Source: Christensenella sp. UBA7703 (GTDB lineage Bacteria; Bacillota; Clostridia; Christensenellales; CAG-138). From it: a DNA stretch of 64,000 bases. Positions within the stretch are counted from its first letter, which is position 1. Every line of letters starts with the position of its first letter. The notes under the pieces are model-generated. The model ran no database searches. It was not told the origin of the DNA and worked only from the letters and a program-made list of their open reading frames with translations. The stretch covers positions 1 through 64,000 of the forward strand of contig DLGD01000028.1 in assembly GCA_002482505.1 (NCBI GenBank), given 5' to 3'. Positions 35,868 to 44,732 of this stretch are shown here, one piece after another. The position numbers and the translations under genes are program-made.

Positions 35868-37361
35868 ATGAAAGTGCTGTTCTGCGCAAGTGAGTGCGTA
35901 CCGTTTGTCAAAACCGGCGGACTTGCGGATGTTGCGGGCGCGCTGCCCATCGCGCTTGCCAAAGAGGGGCACGACGTACGCGTCATCTTGCCGAACTATC
36001 GCATGATCGACCATTATTGGAAAGAGCGGATGGAGCAGGTTTGCGCGTTTAACGTGCTCTTTGGCTGGGAGAAGCTCTATTGCGGTATCAAGCGTGTGCT
36101 CGACAACGGCGTGACCTACTATTTTGTGGACAATGAGGCGCACTTTGGCGTCACCGAAATCTATGGAGACGGCATTTCGGAAGGGCTCCGCTTTGCCTTT
36201 TTCTGCCGTGCGGTGCTGGAAGCGCTGCCGCAGATCGGTTTTATGCCGGATGTGCTGCATCTCAACGACTGGCAAACGGGGCTGATCGCGGCGCTGCTCA
36301 AGACGCAATACAACGCAAAGGCGGACTATGCGCGCATCAGAACCGTGTTTTCGATTCACAATCTCAAATATCAGGGCATCTTCTCCTGGCGTGAAATCGC
36401 GGGCAGGCTAGGGTTGGAAGAACGCTACTTTACCTATGAGTATCTGGAATTTTTCGGCTGCATCAGCTGCATGAAGGGCGGGCTTGTGTTTGCAGACCGG
36501 CTCTGTACGGTTAGCCCGACGTATGCGGAGGAGATCAAAACCCCGTTTTTTGGCGAAAACCTCGATGGGCTGCTGCGTGCGCGGGAAAATACGCTCAGCG
36601 GAATACTCAACGGCCTTGATTATACGATTTTTAACCCCGCAAACGATCGTTTCTTAAAACATCATTTTGACGCGGATACGCTGGAAGAAAAGCTTGCCTG
36701 CAAACGGGATCTGCAGCGCGAATGCGGGTTGGAAGAGCGGGACGTACCGCTTATCGGCATGATCGCGCGGCTGTCCCAGCAAAAAGGGCTGGATCTGGTC
36801 GAGCGCGTGCTGGGCGATATCATGCGCAGTGATGTGCAGATCGTCTTCCTCGGCAAGGGTGACCGCCGATTTATAGACCTGCTCAACTGGGCAAACTGGC
36901 GCTATCCAAAGCGCGTCCACGCGAGAATTGAGCTGGACGAAGGACTGGCGCACCGCGTCTACGCGGGCTCCGATCTATTCCTGATGCCGTCTCAGTTTGA
37001 GCCGTGCGGGTTGAGCCAGATGATCGCGCTGCGCTATGGCAGCGTACCGATTGTGCGCGAAACAGGCGGATTGCGGGACACGATCAAGCCGTATAACATG
37101 TACACCGACGAGGGCAACGGGTTTTCGTTTGCCAACTATAACGCGCACGAGATGCTCTTTACCATTGAACGCGCGGTGCAGTATTGGAATGAGGACAAGG
37201 AGCTGTGGCGGAGGCTGGTGCTTCGTGGCATGGCGGAGCGCTTTGATTGGGTCAAGCCCGCAAAGGCATATCTTACGCTGTATGAAAAGATGCTGCCTCC
37301 GGCGGTTAGCGATGTAAAGCAAGACAAAACGGCGGATACGGCGGCAGCAAAGACGGAGTAA
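35868..37361 (+). CDS. glgA: Glycogen synthase (ADP-glucose)
   Basis: A 497-residue GT5 glycogen synthase (EC 2.4.1.21). It has the K-T-G-G-L-A-D-V-A-G ADP-glucose loop (about 15-24), H-N-L-K-Y-Q-G, the second-domain R-L-S-Q-Q-K-G-L-D and P-S-Q-F-E-P-C-G-L-S-Q near 380. The last 25 residues are a Lys/Thr/Ala tail. GGGAGGGG lies 8 bases before the ATG. It is separated from glgD by 132 bases and ends the operon at a strong terminator. Confidence 0.95.
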   Translation: MKVLFCASECVPFVKTGGLADVAGALPIALAKEGHDVRVILPNYRMIDHYWKERMEQVCAFNVLFGWEKLYCGIKRVLDNGVTYYFVDNEAHFGVTEIYGDGISEGLRFAFFCRAVLEALPQIGFMPDVLHLNDWQTGLIAALLKTQYNAKADYARIRTVFSIHNLKYQGIFSWREIAGRLGLEERYFTYEYLEFFGCISCMKGGLVFADRLCTVSPTYAEEIKTPFFGENLDGLLRARENTLSGILNGLDYTIFNPANDRFLKHHFDADTLEEKLACKRDLQRECGLEERDVPLIGMIARLSQQKGLDLVERVLGDIMRSDVQIVFLGKGDRRFIDLLNWANWRYPKRVHARIELDEGLAHRVYAGSDLFLMPSQFEPCGLSQMIALRYGSVPIVRETGGLRDTIKPYNMYTDEGNGFSFANYNAHEMLFTIERAVQYWNEDKELWRRLVLRGMAERFDWVKPAKAYLTLYEKMLPPAVSDVKQDKTADTAAAKTE

Positions 37362-37389
37362 GACGCAGTACAATCAAACCAAAGCAAAC

Positions 37390-37420
37390 AAAGAGGCACT
37401 CGCGCGAGTGCCTCTTTTGA
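37390..37420. terminator. Bidirectional terminator after glgA
   Basis: A perfect 28-base palindrome (AAAGAGGCACTCGC and its complement) with flanking A and T tracts serves glgA and the convergent DUF975 gene. Confidence 0.85.
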
Positions 37421-37436
37421 TTGCATCAACAGTTTT

Positions 37437-38266
37437 TTAGATGAATTCTTTGGAACTGCTTTCGCCTTCGCCGAGCGTGGGTGTTGCAGGGGTAACGGGG
37501 TTGGCTGGCGGTACCGGCGTGCCGGACGCGGAATACGGCGAGACGGACAGCCTGCCCGTGAGGTCGAGATAAAACGCTGTGTAGGCGGCCTTTGTGTAAG
37601 GAGCCAGAAAGACGTTGCCGATTCCTCCGGTGAGCCCGGCAAGAAGGACCCAGCCGATGAAGCTGAGTTGCAGGCAGAAGGCCGCCATTTGTTACCGGAC
37701 ATCAGTTGCTTGGATTGCTCGATGGCATCCATTGCGGGGATATCCGGATTTTCCGCCATGATATAGGGCGCCATCGAGTAGCGGTAAGCCGCGACGATAC
37801 CCGGAATGACGAACAGCAGCGCCCAGAGCAGCGTCTTGACAAACATCAGCAGGCGAAGAGACACCGCATTGCCAAAGTGCGAGAAGCGCGAAAACAGAGT
37901 TTCGATCTTCGGCGCGGCGGTGCTTTCATAGAGCGAGAGGTTGAAGCGGTTATGCCCCAGTTCAATCGCGCTGCCGACGATGAACATCGCGATGGCATAA
38001 ACGAGAACCAATCCTGCGACGGATGCCAGCACTCCCGCAAACGGATGCATGATTGCGCGAAGCCGCTCGACATCAATGCGCCCGTCTGTCAGGTTTTGTA
38101 CAAGCCGTGAAAAATCGCTTGAATCGTAGTTGTAGTTGAAGCTGAATGAGTTTCTGCCGCTGTAGCCGCCCAAAATCGCGGCAATCAACCCGGCAAGCAC
38201 TGCCCACCAATACCGTCCGCGCAGGATATTCCACGCGGCTTCGCGATACTCGTATGCACGTTTCAT
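37437..38266 (-). pseudogene. DUF975-family membrane protein, frameshifted
   Basis: The intact reading frame from the ATG at 38266 gives a DUF975 protein: M-K-R-A-Y-E-Y-R-E-A-A-W, several transmembrane helices, and L-W-A-L-L-F-V-I-P-G-I-V-A-A-Y-R-Y. It runs to S-G-N-K-W-R near 37685, where it leaves frame. The continuation F-C-L-Q-L-S-F-I-G-W and a Pro/Ser-rich tail is in the next frame down to a stop at 37437. One base appears missing at about 37680-37690, in the middle of the most conserved motif of the family. This is either a real inactivating mutation or a sequence error. Function of the family is unknown. GGGGGGG precedes the ATG. Confidence 0.8.
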
Positions 38267-38344
38267 AGTCCCATACCCCCCCAGTTTGGTTATATTTATG
38301 TGCGTCCACTGAATCAACAGTCTTCTACCGGAAAGAGGCAATCT

Positions 38345-39241
38345 TCAAGACTCAGAGATGTTAACCCAATATTTATCGATCATGCAGATCGGACGATAGG
38401 CGAGCTTGGAATAGCGCAGGTTCTCCTCGCCGGAATCGTCTTCGCGGTTGATATAGAGCGTGTCCTTCTCAACCGCGTATTTGGCAAACCAGGAAACGAT
38501 TGCCTGATAGGAGCCCGCGTAGTCTACGCGCGCCTTCTCCACGTGACAATGCAGTGTGTCTCCAACAACCTCGCCAACCGAGAGAGCGACGATGGTACCC
38601 GCAACGTCGATATAGCCTGCCTTTTGGCCCAGCACGAGCGAATCGGCAAGCAATTCCTTTGCGCGCTTCATCTCTTCTGCTTCAATCACCTTGTCCAGCG
38701 GCGCATGCTGTTCGTATTCATCCAAAAAAGCAAGCGCTGCGGGCAGGGTTTCTTCTGTTACCGGAACAAACACGGCGGAAGGGTTGTCCTTGCAAAAACG
38801 ATTGAGGTGGTTGCGCTGGGTGTGATATTTCTTCCCCGGGAAATCCATCAGATCGCAGGCATTGTAGACATAATCCGCCCAATCGCGATGGGTTGAGACC
38901 ACCGCGCGGGAACCATAGCGTTCGCAAAGCTGAGCGAGCGCCTCCTTGGGTACGGCGCAAAAACGAAGCGGCATACCGCTCTCTTTCGCGTGGGCTTCGA
39001 TTGCGTCCAGCGCGGCGTTGAGGTCCCCATTTCCGACCGGGTAGACAAAGCAGGTTCCTTCGCCGGGATAGGTCGCGAGCATGACCAGCATGCCGGAGAC
39101 GATTGTAAAAGCGGAACGGAAATACGCGCGCCACTGGAACACCGCGCCGAGCGTATAGTCGCAACTGCGAAACGGTTGAACGTCCAAATACGGCTTGAGT
39201 GTAAGCGCGTTTTGAATCGTTATTTTTGAAAACTCTAACAT
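38345..39241 (-). CDS. DUF2156 (LPG synthetase C-terminal-like) protein
   Basis: A 298-residue cytoplasmic protein of the DUF2156 family, related to the GNAT-like C-terminal domain of phosphatidylglycerol lysyltransferases. The diagnostic L-M-D-F-P-G-K-K-Y-H-T-Q-R-N-H-L-N-R-F is near residues 131-149. It has no membrane domain, so it is probably an aminoacyl or acyl transferase to another acceptor. The gene lies about 80 bases upstream of the DUF975 gene on the same strand. Confidence 0.85.
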   Translation of the reverse strand: MLEFSKITIQNALTLKPYLDVQPFRSCDYTLGAVFQWRAYFRSAFTIVSGMLVMLATYPGEGTCFVYPVGNGDLNAALDAIEAHAKESGMPLRFCAVPKEALAQLCERYGSRAVVSTHRDWADYVYNACDLMDFPGKKYHTQRNHLNRFCKDNPSAVFVPVTEETLPAALAFLDEYEQHAPLDKVIEAEEMKRAKELLADSLVLGQKAGYIDVAGTIVALSVGEVVGDTLHCHVEKARVDYAGSYQAIVSWFAKYAVEKDTLYINREDDSGEENLRYSKLAYRPICMIDKYWVNISES

Positions 39242-39347
39242 AAAACCCCTGTATCATATCGCGCAGCCGAAGCATACTTGCCTAGGCTTAGAGCAATTCA
39301 ATTTACTTTACCTATGATAACACGACTTTCTACGGGTGGCAACGCCG

Positions 39348-39364
39348 CGCAAAGCCGCTTTGCG
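39348..39364. repeat. Short hairpin in the DUF2156/HTH intergenic region
   Basis: CGCAAAG-CCG-CTTTGCG. There is no T-run and the role is unknown. The 39242-39617 gap is A+T-rich and contains TATAAT at 39570-39575 without a good -35. Confidence 0.4.
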
Positions 39365-39587
39365 TGAAAGGATTGCAACATTTTGGTTCGTTTTTGTCAA
39401 TTGCACACGGAAATGTACAACGCGTGTTTTTATCGCAAATGCGGGGGATTTTGCGGATGCAACCGGCACACGACAAAAAACGACAGAATACACAAAATTA
39501 CCTAAAAAATATCTCAAAATGTGCGTTAGTTGTACAGGATAGCCCGCCACAATCTGGAGCCTGCTGTCGTATAATAAGCGTACAAAC

Positions 39588-39604
39588 GTTCGTATTATGC
39601 GAAC
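39588..39604 (+). promoter_or_regulatory. Possible operator GTTCG-N7-CGAAC before the HTH gene
   Basis: A 5-bp inverted repeat with 7-base spacing lies just downstream of the TATAAT at 39570 and upstream of AGGAGG. The position suits autoregulation by the HTH protein encoded next. The halves resemble inverted LexA half-sites but are in the wrong orientation. Confidence 0.35.
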
Positions 39605-39617
39605 ACAGGAGGAATTT

Positions 39618-40055
39618 ATGAAAGCGATCTCGTTACCGCGGCTCCGCGCGGAGGCCAAACGTCAACTCATGAACTACCGTCGCAACAACTCCCGCATCTA
39701 CCGCGGCAGCGCAATCCGCGCGGAAGGCGGAGCCATGCTCGCCTGGATTCACGCAATCGACTCCGCGCGCGCCTATCTTCGCTTGCAACATCCCGCAAAG
39801 GAGCGCTATATGACGCGACTTTTCGGGCTGGAGACTCCGCTGCCGCGCAGCCAACCCATGCGCGCGCGGATGATCCGCCTCGGCGGGGAACTGTCTGTTT
39901 CGGAATCGACGCTCTATAAATGGCGAGAGGATATTCTTGAGATTGTGTTATATGCCGCGATGGAGGCAGGAGTGGTCGGCCTTTTCGGCATCCGTGCAGA
40001 AGCAGAGCAGGAAGCGGCGCAGGTGTCAACACACTATGATGTCGCGCTCGATTGA
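39618..40055 (+). CDS. Small HTH protein, ArpU/phage-regulator-like
   Basis: A 145-residue basic protein. The N-terminal half is Arg-rich (R-R-N-N-S-R-I-Y-R-G). The C-terminal half carries a helix-turn-helix with L-S-V-S-E-S-T-L-Y-K-W-R-E-D-I, similar in size and arrangement to ArpU-type late regulators of phages. No phage genes are adjacent, so it may be a domesticated regulator. AGGAGGAA lies 5 bases before the ATG. Family assignment is tentative. Confidence 0.6.
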   Translation: MKAISLPRLRAEAKRQLMNYRRNNSRIYRGSAIRAEGGAMLAWIHAIDSARAYLRLQHPAKERYMTRLFGLETPLPRSQPMRARMIRLGGELSVSESTLYKWREDILEIVLYAAMEAGVVGLFGIRAEAEQEAAQVSTHYDVALD

Positions 40056-40149
40056 CGCGTGCTTCCAAAGGGTGATAAAATCAGGTCAATTGCCGCCGCT
40101 TGCAAAGAACCGCGCATACAACGGCGGCAGAGGATCAAAGAGGGATTGC

Positions 40150-40836
40150 ATGGCAAAAATCACCCGTTTACAGGTCGGCGCACATACGGTTCAAGTGACC
40201 CGCAAACGCATTAAAAATCTCTACCTGCGCGTATTGCCGCAAGATGGCATCTGCGTGAACGCGCCGCTGCGCGCAACCGACGCGGAGATTTCGCGCTTTG
40301 TACTCAGCCGGACGGACTGGATCACGCAGCAGGAGGCAAAACTGGCAACCGTAACCCCGCGCGGCTATCAGGACGGGGATGCGGTTCCGTATTTCGGCAA
40401 AACACTCACGCTCCGACTGCTCCCCCGCACCGGGCGCGCGCATATCACGCTGCACGGGGATGTGCTGGAGCTTGCGATTCGCCCGGATGCGGACGAACCA
40501 GCGCGCAAGAAAATGGTGGATGCGTGGTATCGCGTGGAGCTGTATGAGGCGGCGGGGGCGATGCTTCCCGCTATCGAGCGGACGGTCGGCAAGCGCGCGG
40601 GTGAGCTGAAGATACGGGACATGAAGACGCGCTGGGGCACCTGCAACATCAAAACCGCGATGATCACGCTCAACCTGCGCCTCGCGGAGAAGCCTGCGGA
40701 GTGCCTGCGCTATGTGCTCACACACGAGCTGTGCCATCTGCACGAGGCAGGGCACGGGGAGCGATTCTGGAACCGGATGGATGCCTACTATCCCGATTGG
40801 AAGCGGGTGCGAAAGTTATTAAAACAACATAGTTGA
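40150..40836 (+). CDS. YgjP-like (DUF45) zinc metallopeptidase
   Basis: A 228-residue M48-like metalloprotease of the YgjP/SprT-related family. Zinc motif H-E-L-C-H (about 197-201) is followed by H-x-x-x-F-W (G-H-G-E-R-F-W). W-G-T-C-N is near 175, and the N-terminal part carries R-K-R-I-K-N-L-Y-L-R-V. It is probably cytoplasmic because no signal peptide is seen. The start is the ATG after AGAGGGA. It is followed by a terminator shared with bioY. Confidence 0.88.
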   Translation: MAKITRLQVGAHTVQVTRKRIKNLYLRVLPQDGICVNAPLRATDAEISRFVLSRTDWITQQEAKLATVTPRGYQDGDAVPYFGKTLTLRLLPRTGRAHITLHGDVLELAIRPDADEPARKKMVDAWYRVELYEAAGAMLPAIERTVGKRAGELKIRDMKTRWGTCNIKTAMITLNLRLAEKPAECLRYVLTHELCHLHEAGHGERFWNRMDAYYPDWKRVRKLLKQHS

Positions 40837-40865
40837 TTGAGCAGATCAAAACGAAGAACGCAAAA

Positions 40866-40903
40866 AGTGCCGGGCCAAACGCTCCGGCACTCTGTTTTTG
40901 TTG
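40866..40903. terminator. Terminator between the YgjP-like gene and bioY
   Basis: Stem AGTGCCGGGC / GCTCCGGCACT (one mismatch or bulge) is followed by CTGTTTTTG on the plus strand. An A-run lies on the left for the minus-strand bioY. Confidence 0.75.
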
Positions 40904-40916
40904 GATCTTATGAAAA

Positions 40917-41483
40917 TCAGGACAGATGGTTCTTCTTGAGCACGGGGATCATACGCTTGGCAATCAGCGCGGCGACGAGGCTCTTTGCCAAATCACCGGG
41001 CACGAACACAAGGAAGCAATACAGTACCGCCGTCCAGACGGAGACTTGCTTGTCCAAATAGTAGTTGCTCAGGAAGTAGAAATATGTTGTGCCGAGAACA
41101 TAGACCGCGAGAAGCCCAACCAGCGCCGCAATCAGCAACCGCCAGAAGGAGGGGTTCTCCACCTTGCGCACGATTGCGCCCGTGACAAACGCGCCGACGA
41201 CAAAACCGATCAGATACCCGAACGAAGGCTTAAGTACGTAGCCGATTCCGCCGCCTTGGGTGAAGACGGGGATGCCGATGAGCCCAACCGCAAGGTAGAC
41301 CAGCGCGCTGGCAGCGCCGAGTTTCTTGCCCAGCAGCATGCCCGCGAGGATGACAAAGAACGTCTGCATCGTAAACGGCACGAGCGGGACAGGCACGCGG
41401 ATAAACGCGCCGACGGCGATCAGCGCCGCAAACAGCGCTACGAGTATCATTTTGTAGGTACGGGATTTGGCAACAGGGTTCAT
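40917..41483 (-). CDS. bioY: Biotin transporter BioY
   Basis: A 188-residue S-component biotin transporter with about six helices. The family signatures V-P-F-T-M-Q-T and G-G-x-G-Y are visible, with V-L-K-P-S-F-G-Y after. It imports biotin alone or with an ECF module that would be elsewhere. ATGs at 41543 and 41504 are in frame; AGGAGA lies 11 bases before 41483 and this gives normal length. It sits directly downstream of birA, so biotin uptake and ligation are co-transcribed. Confidence 0.92.
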   Translation of the reverse strand: MNPVAKSRTYKMILVALFAALIAVGAFIRVPVPLVPFTMQTFFVILAGMLLGKKLGAASALVYLAVGLIGIPVFTQGGGIGYVLKPSFGYLIGFVVGAFVTGAIVRKVENPSFWRLLIAALVGLLAVYVLGTTYFYFLSNYYLDKQVSVWTAVLYCFLVFVPGDLAKSLVAALIAKRMIPVLKKNHLS

Positions 41484-41546
41484 CTTGGACAAGTCTCCTA
41501 ACATCGATTCTTTCTTACAATTTTGGCTATCGCGCGGCGGCAAAAA

Positions 41547-42521
41547 CTAGATTATTTTTACGCTGATTTCGCCGGAAGAGAGCGCCTCGCGGTGCCCGTT
41601 CGCAAACTCCACGATCAGGCGGCAGTGGTCGTCCACATCGATTGCGCGGGCGGGGGTGGATCGATCGGCGGCGAGCACATTCACCATGCGCCCGAGCACA
41701 AAGCAGCGCTTGCGGTATTCCGCATTGGTTGCGGCATCGCCAAGCTTGCGATAGAGCGGCAGAAACCGGTTGAGGTATTCCGCGATCATGCGGTTTTTCG
41801 CGTCCGGCGCGGGGCTTGTCAGCACGCTGCCTGCGATCTCGCGAATCTCCGGCGGGAATCCGCCTTCCGGCGCGAACACATTGATACCCGTGCCGAGGAT
41901 TGCGTATTCAAACTGTCCGCTCTCCATGTCAAACGAGCCTTCCGTGAGGATGCCGCAGATTTTCTTTCCGCGCATGAACACGTCGTTGACCCACTTGATC
42001 GAGGCTGGTTCGCCGGAGAGCGCCTCCACAGCGCCGCAGACGGCGACCGCCGCCGTGGTGGTGATGAGGGTTGCGTCGTCCGGCGCAATCTTTGGCTTGA
42101 GCAGGAGGGAAACGTAGACACCCGTGCCCTGCGGGGAAAAGAAGCTGCGCCCTTTGCGCCCGCGCCCGCCGGTCTGTTCGGCGGCGATGACGACGGTGCC
42201 TTCCGGCGCGCCTTCGTTTGCAAGCTTGCGCAGGACGTGGTTGGTGGAATCCACCGCGTCGAACACGCGCAGATCGAGCGATTTCGATTCTCCGGCGAGA
42301 TATTGCCGGATGCCGCTTTCGGAGAGGACATCGCTACTGGCAGCGAGGCAATAGCCGCGGTTTGGCACAGCCTGAATCGGGTAGCCGTCCGCTTGGAGGG
42401 CTTTGATCGCCTTCCAGACCGCGTTTCGGCTCACACCGAGGCGGCGGGCGATTTCCTCACCGGAGAGGAAGACGCTCTTGTTGGATTCGAGGAGCGTGCG
42501 AAGGTGGTCTTGTACGGTCAT
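41547..42521 (-). CDS. birA: Bifunctional biotin-protein ligase / biotin operon repressor
   Basis: A 324-residue BirA. The N-terminal winged HTH (about 1-65) contains L-S-G-E-E-I-A-R-R-L-G-V-S-R-N-A-V-W-K. The ligase domain shows the biotinyl-AMP loop G-R-G-R-K-G-R-S-F and K-W-V-N-D-V near 180. A C-terminal SH3-like cap completes it. It attaches biotin to carboxylases and probably represses its own birA-bioY unit. AAGGAG lies 7 bases before the ATG. Confidence 0.93.
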   Translation of the reverse strand: MTVQDHLRTLLESNKSVFLSGEEIARRLGVSRNAVWKAIKALQADGYPIQAVPNRGYCLAASSDVLSESGIRQYLAGESKSLDLRVFDAVDSTNHVLRKLANEGAPEGTVVIAAEQTGGRGRKGRSFFSPQGTGVYVSLLLKPKIAPDDATLITTTAAVAVCGAVEALSGEPASIKWVNDVFMRGKKICGILTEGSFDMESGQFEYAILGTGINVFAPEGGFPPEIREIAGSVLTSPAPDAKNRMIAEYLNRFLPLYRKLGDAATNAEYRKRCFVLGRMVNVLAADRSTPARAIDVDDHCRLIVEFANGHREALSSGEISVKII

Positions 42522-42541
42522 GGAGAATCTCCTTAAGGGGT

Positions 42542-42570
42542 AGTATAAGGGAGGGGAAAATGATTGTCAA
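42542..42570 (-). promoter_or_regulatory. Promoter of the birA-bioY unit
   Basis: On the minus strand TTGACA (42570-42565), 17-base spacer and TATACT (42547-42542) lie about 20 bases before the ribosome site. No clear inverted BirA operator is visible around it. Confidence 0.75.
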
Positions 42571-42601
42571 CCTATATAAAAAGCAAAGGTGACAAAATGA
42601 A

Positions 42602-42630
42602 GAAAAAGGAAGTCCCATTGCTGAGACCTC
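42602..42630 (-). terminator. Terminator after the CHAP protein gene
   Basis: Stem GGAGGTC / GGACTTCC (one wobble) is followed on the minus strand by TTTTTC. Confidence 0.6.
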
Positions 42631-42641
42631 CTCGATTAAAA

Positions 42642-43685
42642 TTACGACATTGGTATATAAGTTGCAATTCCGTTCATCCCTCCGCCGCGCGAGACAAAAT
42701 CAGAAAGGACTAGGCTCTTTAACTGACCATCGGTTTTATCAGAAGTTCCACCTTCCGTAAAGTAAACAGTTATCTGCGATCCTTCTCGCTTTACATATTC
42801 TACGAAGACAACATGCCCTTTCTTCCCATCAACAGAGCCTGCGGAATTAAAGGACACAACGGAGTTGTCTTGAATATCACTCTGAGCGGCTGCAAGGATG
42901 GAATCTTTGCTCATGCCACTATAGTTGTGTGCAACTAACGTGTAATTCTTATCAGTTTGCGAATTCGCGCATGCAACTCCCTTTTTTGCCTGGTCAGAGC
43001 GGGCAAAATTACTAACGACATCTTTGCCATCTCCAGAGCTCAGAGCATTGTTGTTTAAAGTAAGCATTTTGCATCCGATATAATATCCAAGCTTCTCTCT
43101 GGCTCTTGTTAAAACGTAGACAACACACCCACCACTTGACATTTTCAAGAAATCTTTGTAGTAGAGGTTGCCGTTTTTATCTTTTGCTTGGAAATTGGGT
43201 GTATTGCTTTGGGTCGGATCAGATGCGGGGCCGCCACCAGTCGCTGTAGGGGGCGGGCCACCTGCAGCTTCAACTAGAAAGTAAGCCATCTTTGTGATGG
43301 GGCTTGAGCCATAGCTATTATACGCCGCCATCTGGAAACGATATTTTCCGGCTGGCAGCTTGCCTATAGTAATACTTGATCCAGTAATATAGTTATCAAA
43401 AACGATCTCATTTGTTGAATCATTTACCACTGTGAGACCGTATTTCGTGGCCCCGGAGGATGCATTCCATTGAATTACAACATCCTCATTCGTGCTATAT
43501 GTAGCTTTACTTGCGTACGAGCTAAAGCTACCTGGCTTTTTGTTAGATGCAAAGAGCACTTGTGTTTGATGTTTCGATTGCGCTAGAGACGATGTTGCAT
43601 GGGAGGAAACGGGGAAGAGGGTAATAATGAAAGTTAGGACAAGTAATAGAGAAACAAAGGAGAGCGCTTTTCGGACATGCTTCAT
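42642..43685 (-). CDS. Secreted protein: fibronectin-like domain plus CHAP-type hydrolase
   Basis: A 347-residue exported protein. The signal peptide is about 1-30 with cleavage after S-S-H-A. Residues about 58-140 resemble a fibronectin type III/Ig-like strand pattern. A Gly/Pro-rich linker (142-160) follows, then a CHAP/NlpC-like domain with Cys187 (S-S-G-G-C-V-V-Y) and His291 (G-K-K-G-H-V-V-F-V-E-Y). Such Cys/His enzymes cut peptidoglycan peptides. No cell-wall anchor is seen. The gene and its flanks (about 42590-43870) are clearly more A+T-rich than neighbours, hinting at recent acquisition. GGGCGGTGA lies 5 bases before the ATG; a GTG at 43694 is the alternative. Confidence 0.8.
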   Translation of the reverse strand: MKHVRKALSFVSLLLVLTFIITLFPVSSHATSSLAQSKHQTQVLFASNKKPGSFSSYASKATYSTNEDVVIQWNASSGATKYGLTVVNDSTNEIVFDNYITGSSITIGKLPAGKYRFQMAAYNSYGSSPITKMAYFLVEAAGGPPPTATGGGPASDPTQSNTPNFQAKDKNGNLYYKDFLKMSSGGCVVYVLTRAREKLGYYIGCKMLTLNNNALSSGDGKDVVSNFARSDQAKKGVACANSQTDKNYTLVAHNYSGMSKDSILAAAQSDIQDNSVVSFNSAGSVDGKKGHVVFVEYVKREGSQITVYFTEGGTSDKTDGQLKSLVLSDFVSRGGGMNGIATYIPMS

Positions 43686-43824
43686 AAAAATCACCGCCCA
43701 TTCAATAATACAGTAATACTAAGAAAGGTTCTATTCGAAGTATTCTGCTATGTATTCATTATAACTTGCATAGGGTTGTTTATACAAGAAACAATTAGGG
43801 TTATATTTACTGAAATAGTAAATT

Positions 43825-43860
43825 CCCCCGCCGACAACCGCCAGCGGGGGTATTTTCATT
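43825..43860. terminator. Hairpin between the ABC permease and the CHAP gene
   Basis: Stem CCCCCGC / GCGGGGG is followed on the plus side by TATTTTCATTTTC. Read on the minus strand the tail is AATTTACTATTTC. It probably ends the ABC exporter transcript, although the T-run is poor in that direction. Confidence 0.45.
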
Positions 43861-43877
43861 TTCTTTATAGTTAGGAC

Positions 43878-44732
43878 TTATCTCTTTTTTCTGGAAAGGC
43901 TCAGCAGCGAAAGCCCGAGGAAGAGGAACCCGGAAAGCACCAGAACGATGATGCTGATCAGCGGCGTGACTGTCGTTTCACCAATTTTGAAGGTGACGCC
44001 CATGAGCTCCTTGAACCCATCGACCATTTCCGTCGGCGCCCCGGCAAACCCGGTCTTGATCGCGTCCTCCATAATCACCTGCCGCAGCAGCAGCGCGGAA
44101 TGCGACGGCGGAAACACCTTGATGACCGTCTGCACACCCTCCGGCAACTGCCCGATGGGGATGTAGATACCCGTCAAGAAGCCGATGATAGTGCCGATGA
44201 TCGTGCTTGCAATCGAATATGCGTTGTTGCTCTCGAAAAACGAAACCACGAACAGCACCAGCGCGGTATTGCTAAACGTGGAAAGCAAAATCAGCGCAAA
44301 AATCTTCAGCAGTTGCACGCCGCTAAACAGCGCGCCGCCGCCGCTGAGCAGATACAGCTGGCACAGCACGAGGGCGACCACGCACATAATGACCCCGATG
44401 ACAAACGCGCTGAGGATATAGCCCCCCGCGATGCTGATGCGCGGCAGCGGTGAGGAGTGGATGTCCTTGATGATCTTTTTGGACTTATCCTCCACCATCG
44501 TGCCAAAAGCACCCATTGTGGTGGTAACCGAAGTCACCGCGATCAACCCCGCGACAATCCAGCAATCCATGAGATTGCGCGCGCCGGGGATATCGGTCAT
44601 GCTGCTCGTCCAAACATCGCCGAGGAAGAGCGCATACATACCAATGATGATGAACACCGATAGCAGCGAGAAGAACACGGAAGCCTTGTCTTTAAAGAAG
44701 ACGAGGAGGTTGCGCTTCGTAAAGTTGATCAT
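43878..44732 (-). CDS. ABC-2 type transporter permease
   Basis: A 284-residue permease with six helices in the ABC-2 (DrrB/NodJ-like) arrangement. It opens with M-I-N-F-T-K-R-N-L-L-V-F-F-K-D-K-A-S-V-F-F. Its start overlaps the stop of the ATPase gene by 4 bases. The pair forms an exporter of unknown substrate, perhaps a drug or peptide. Confidence 0.88.
   Translation of the reverse strand: MINFTKRNLLVFFKDKASVFFSLLSVFIIIGMYALFLGDVWTSSMTDIPGARNLMDCWIVAGLIAVTSVTTTMGAFGTMVEDKSKKIIKDIHSSPLPRISIAGGYILSAFVIGVIMCVVALVLCQLYLLSGGGALFSGVQLLKIFALILLSTFSNTALVLFVVSFFESNNAYSIASTIIGTIIGFLTGIYIPIGQLPEGVQTVIKVFPPSHSALLLRQVIMEDAIKTGFAGAPTEMVDGFKELMGVTFKIGETTVTPLISIIVLVLSGFLFLGLSLLSLSRKKR

Noticed and set aside
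39588..39604. LexA box
   Set aside because: Half-sites are inverted relative to the Gram-positive CGAAC-N4-GTTCG consensus and spaced by 7.
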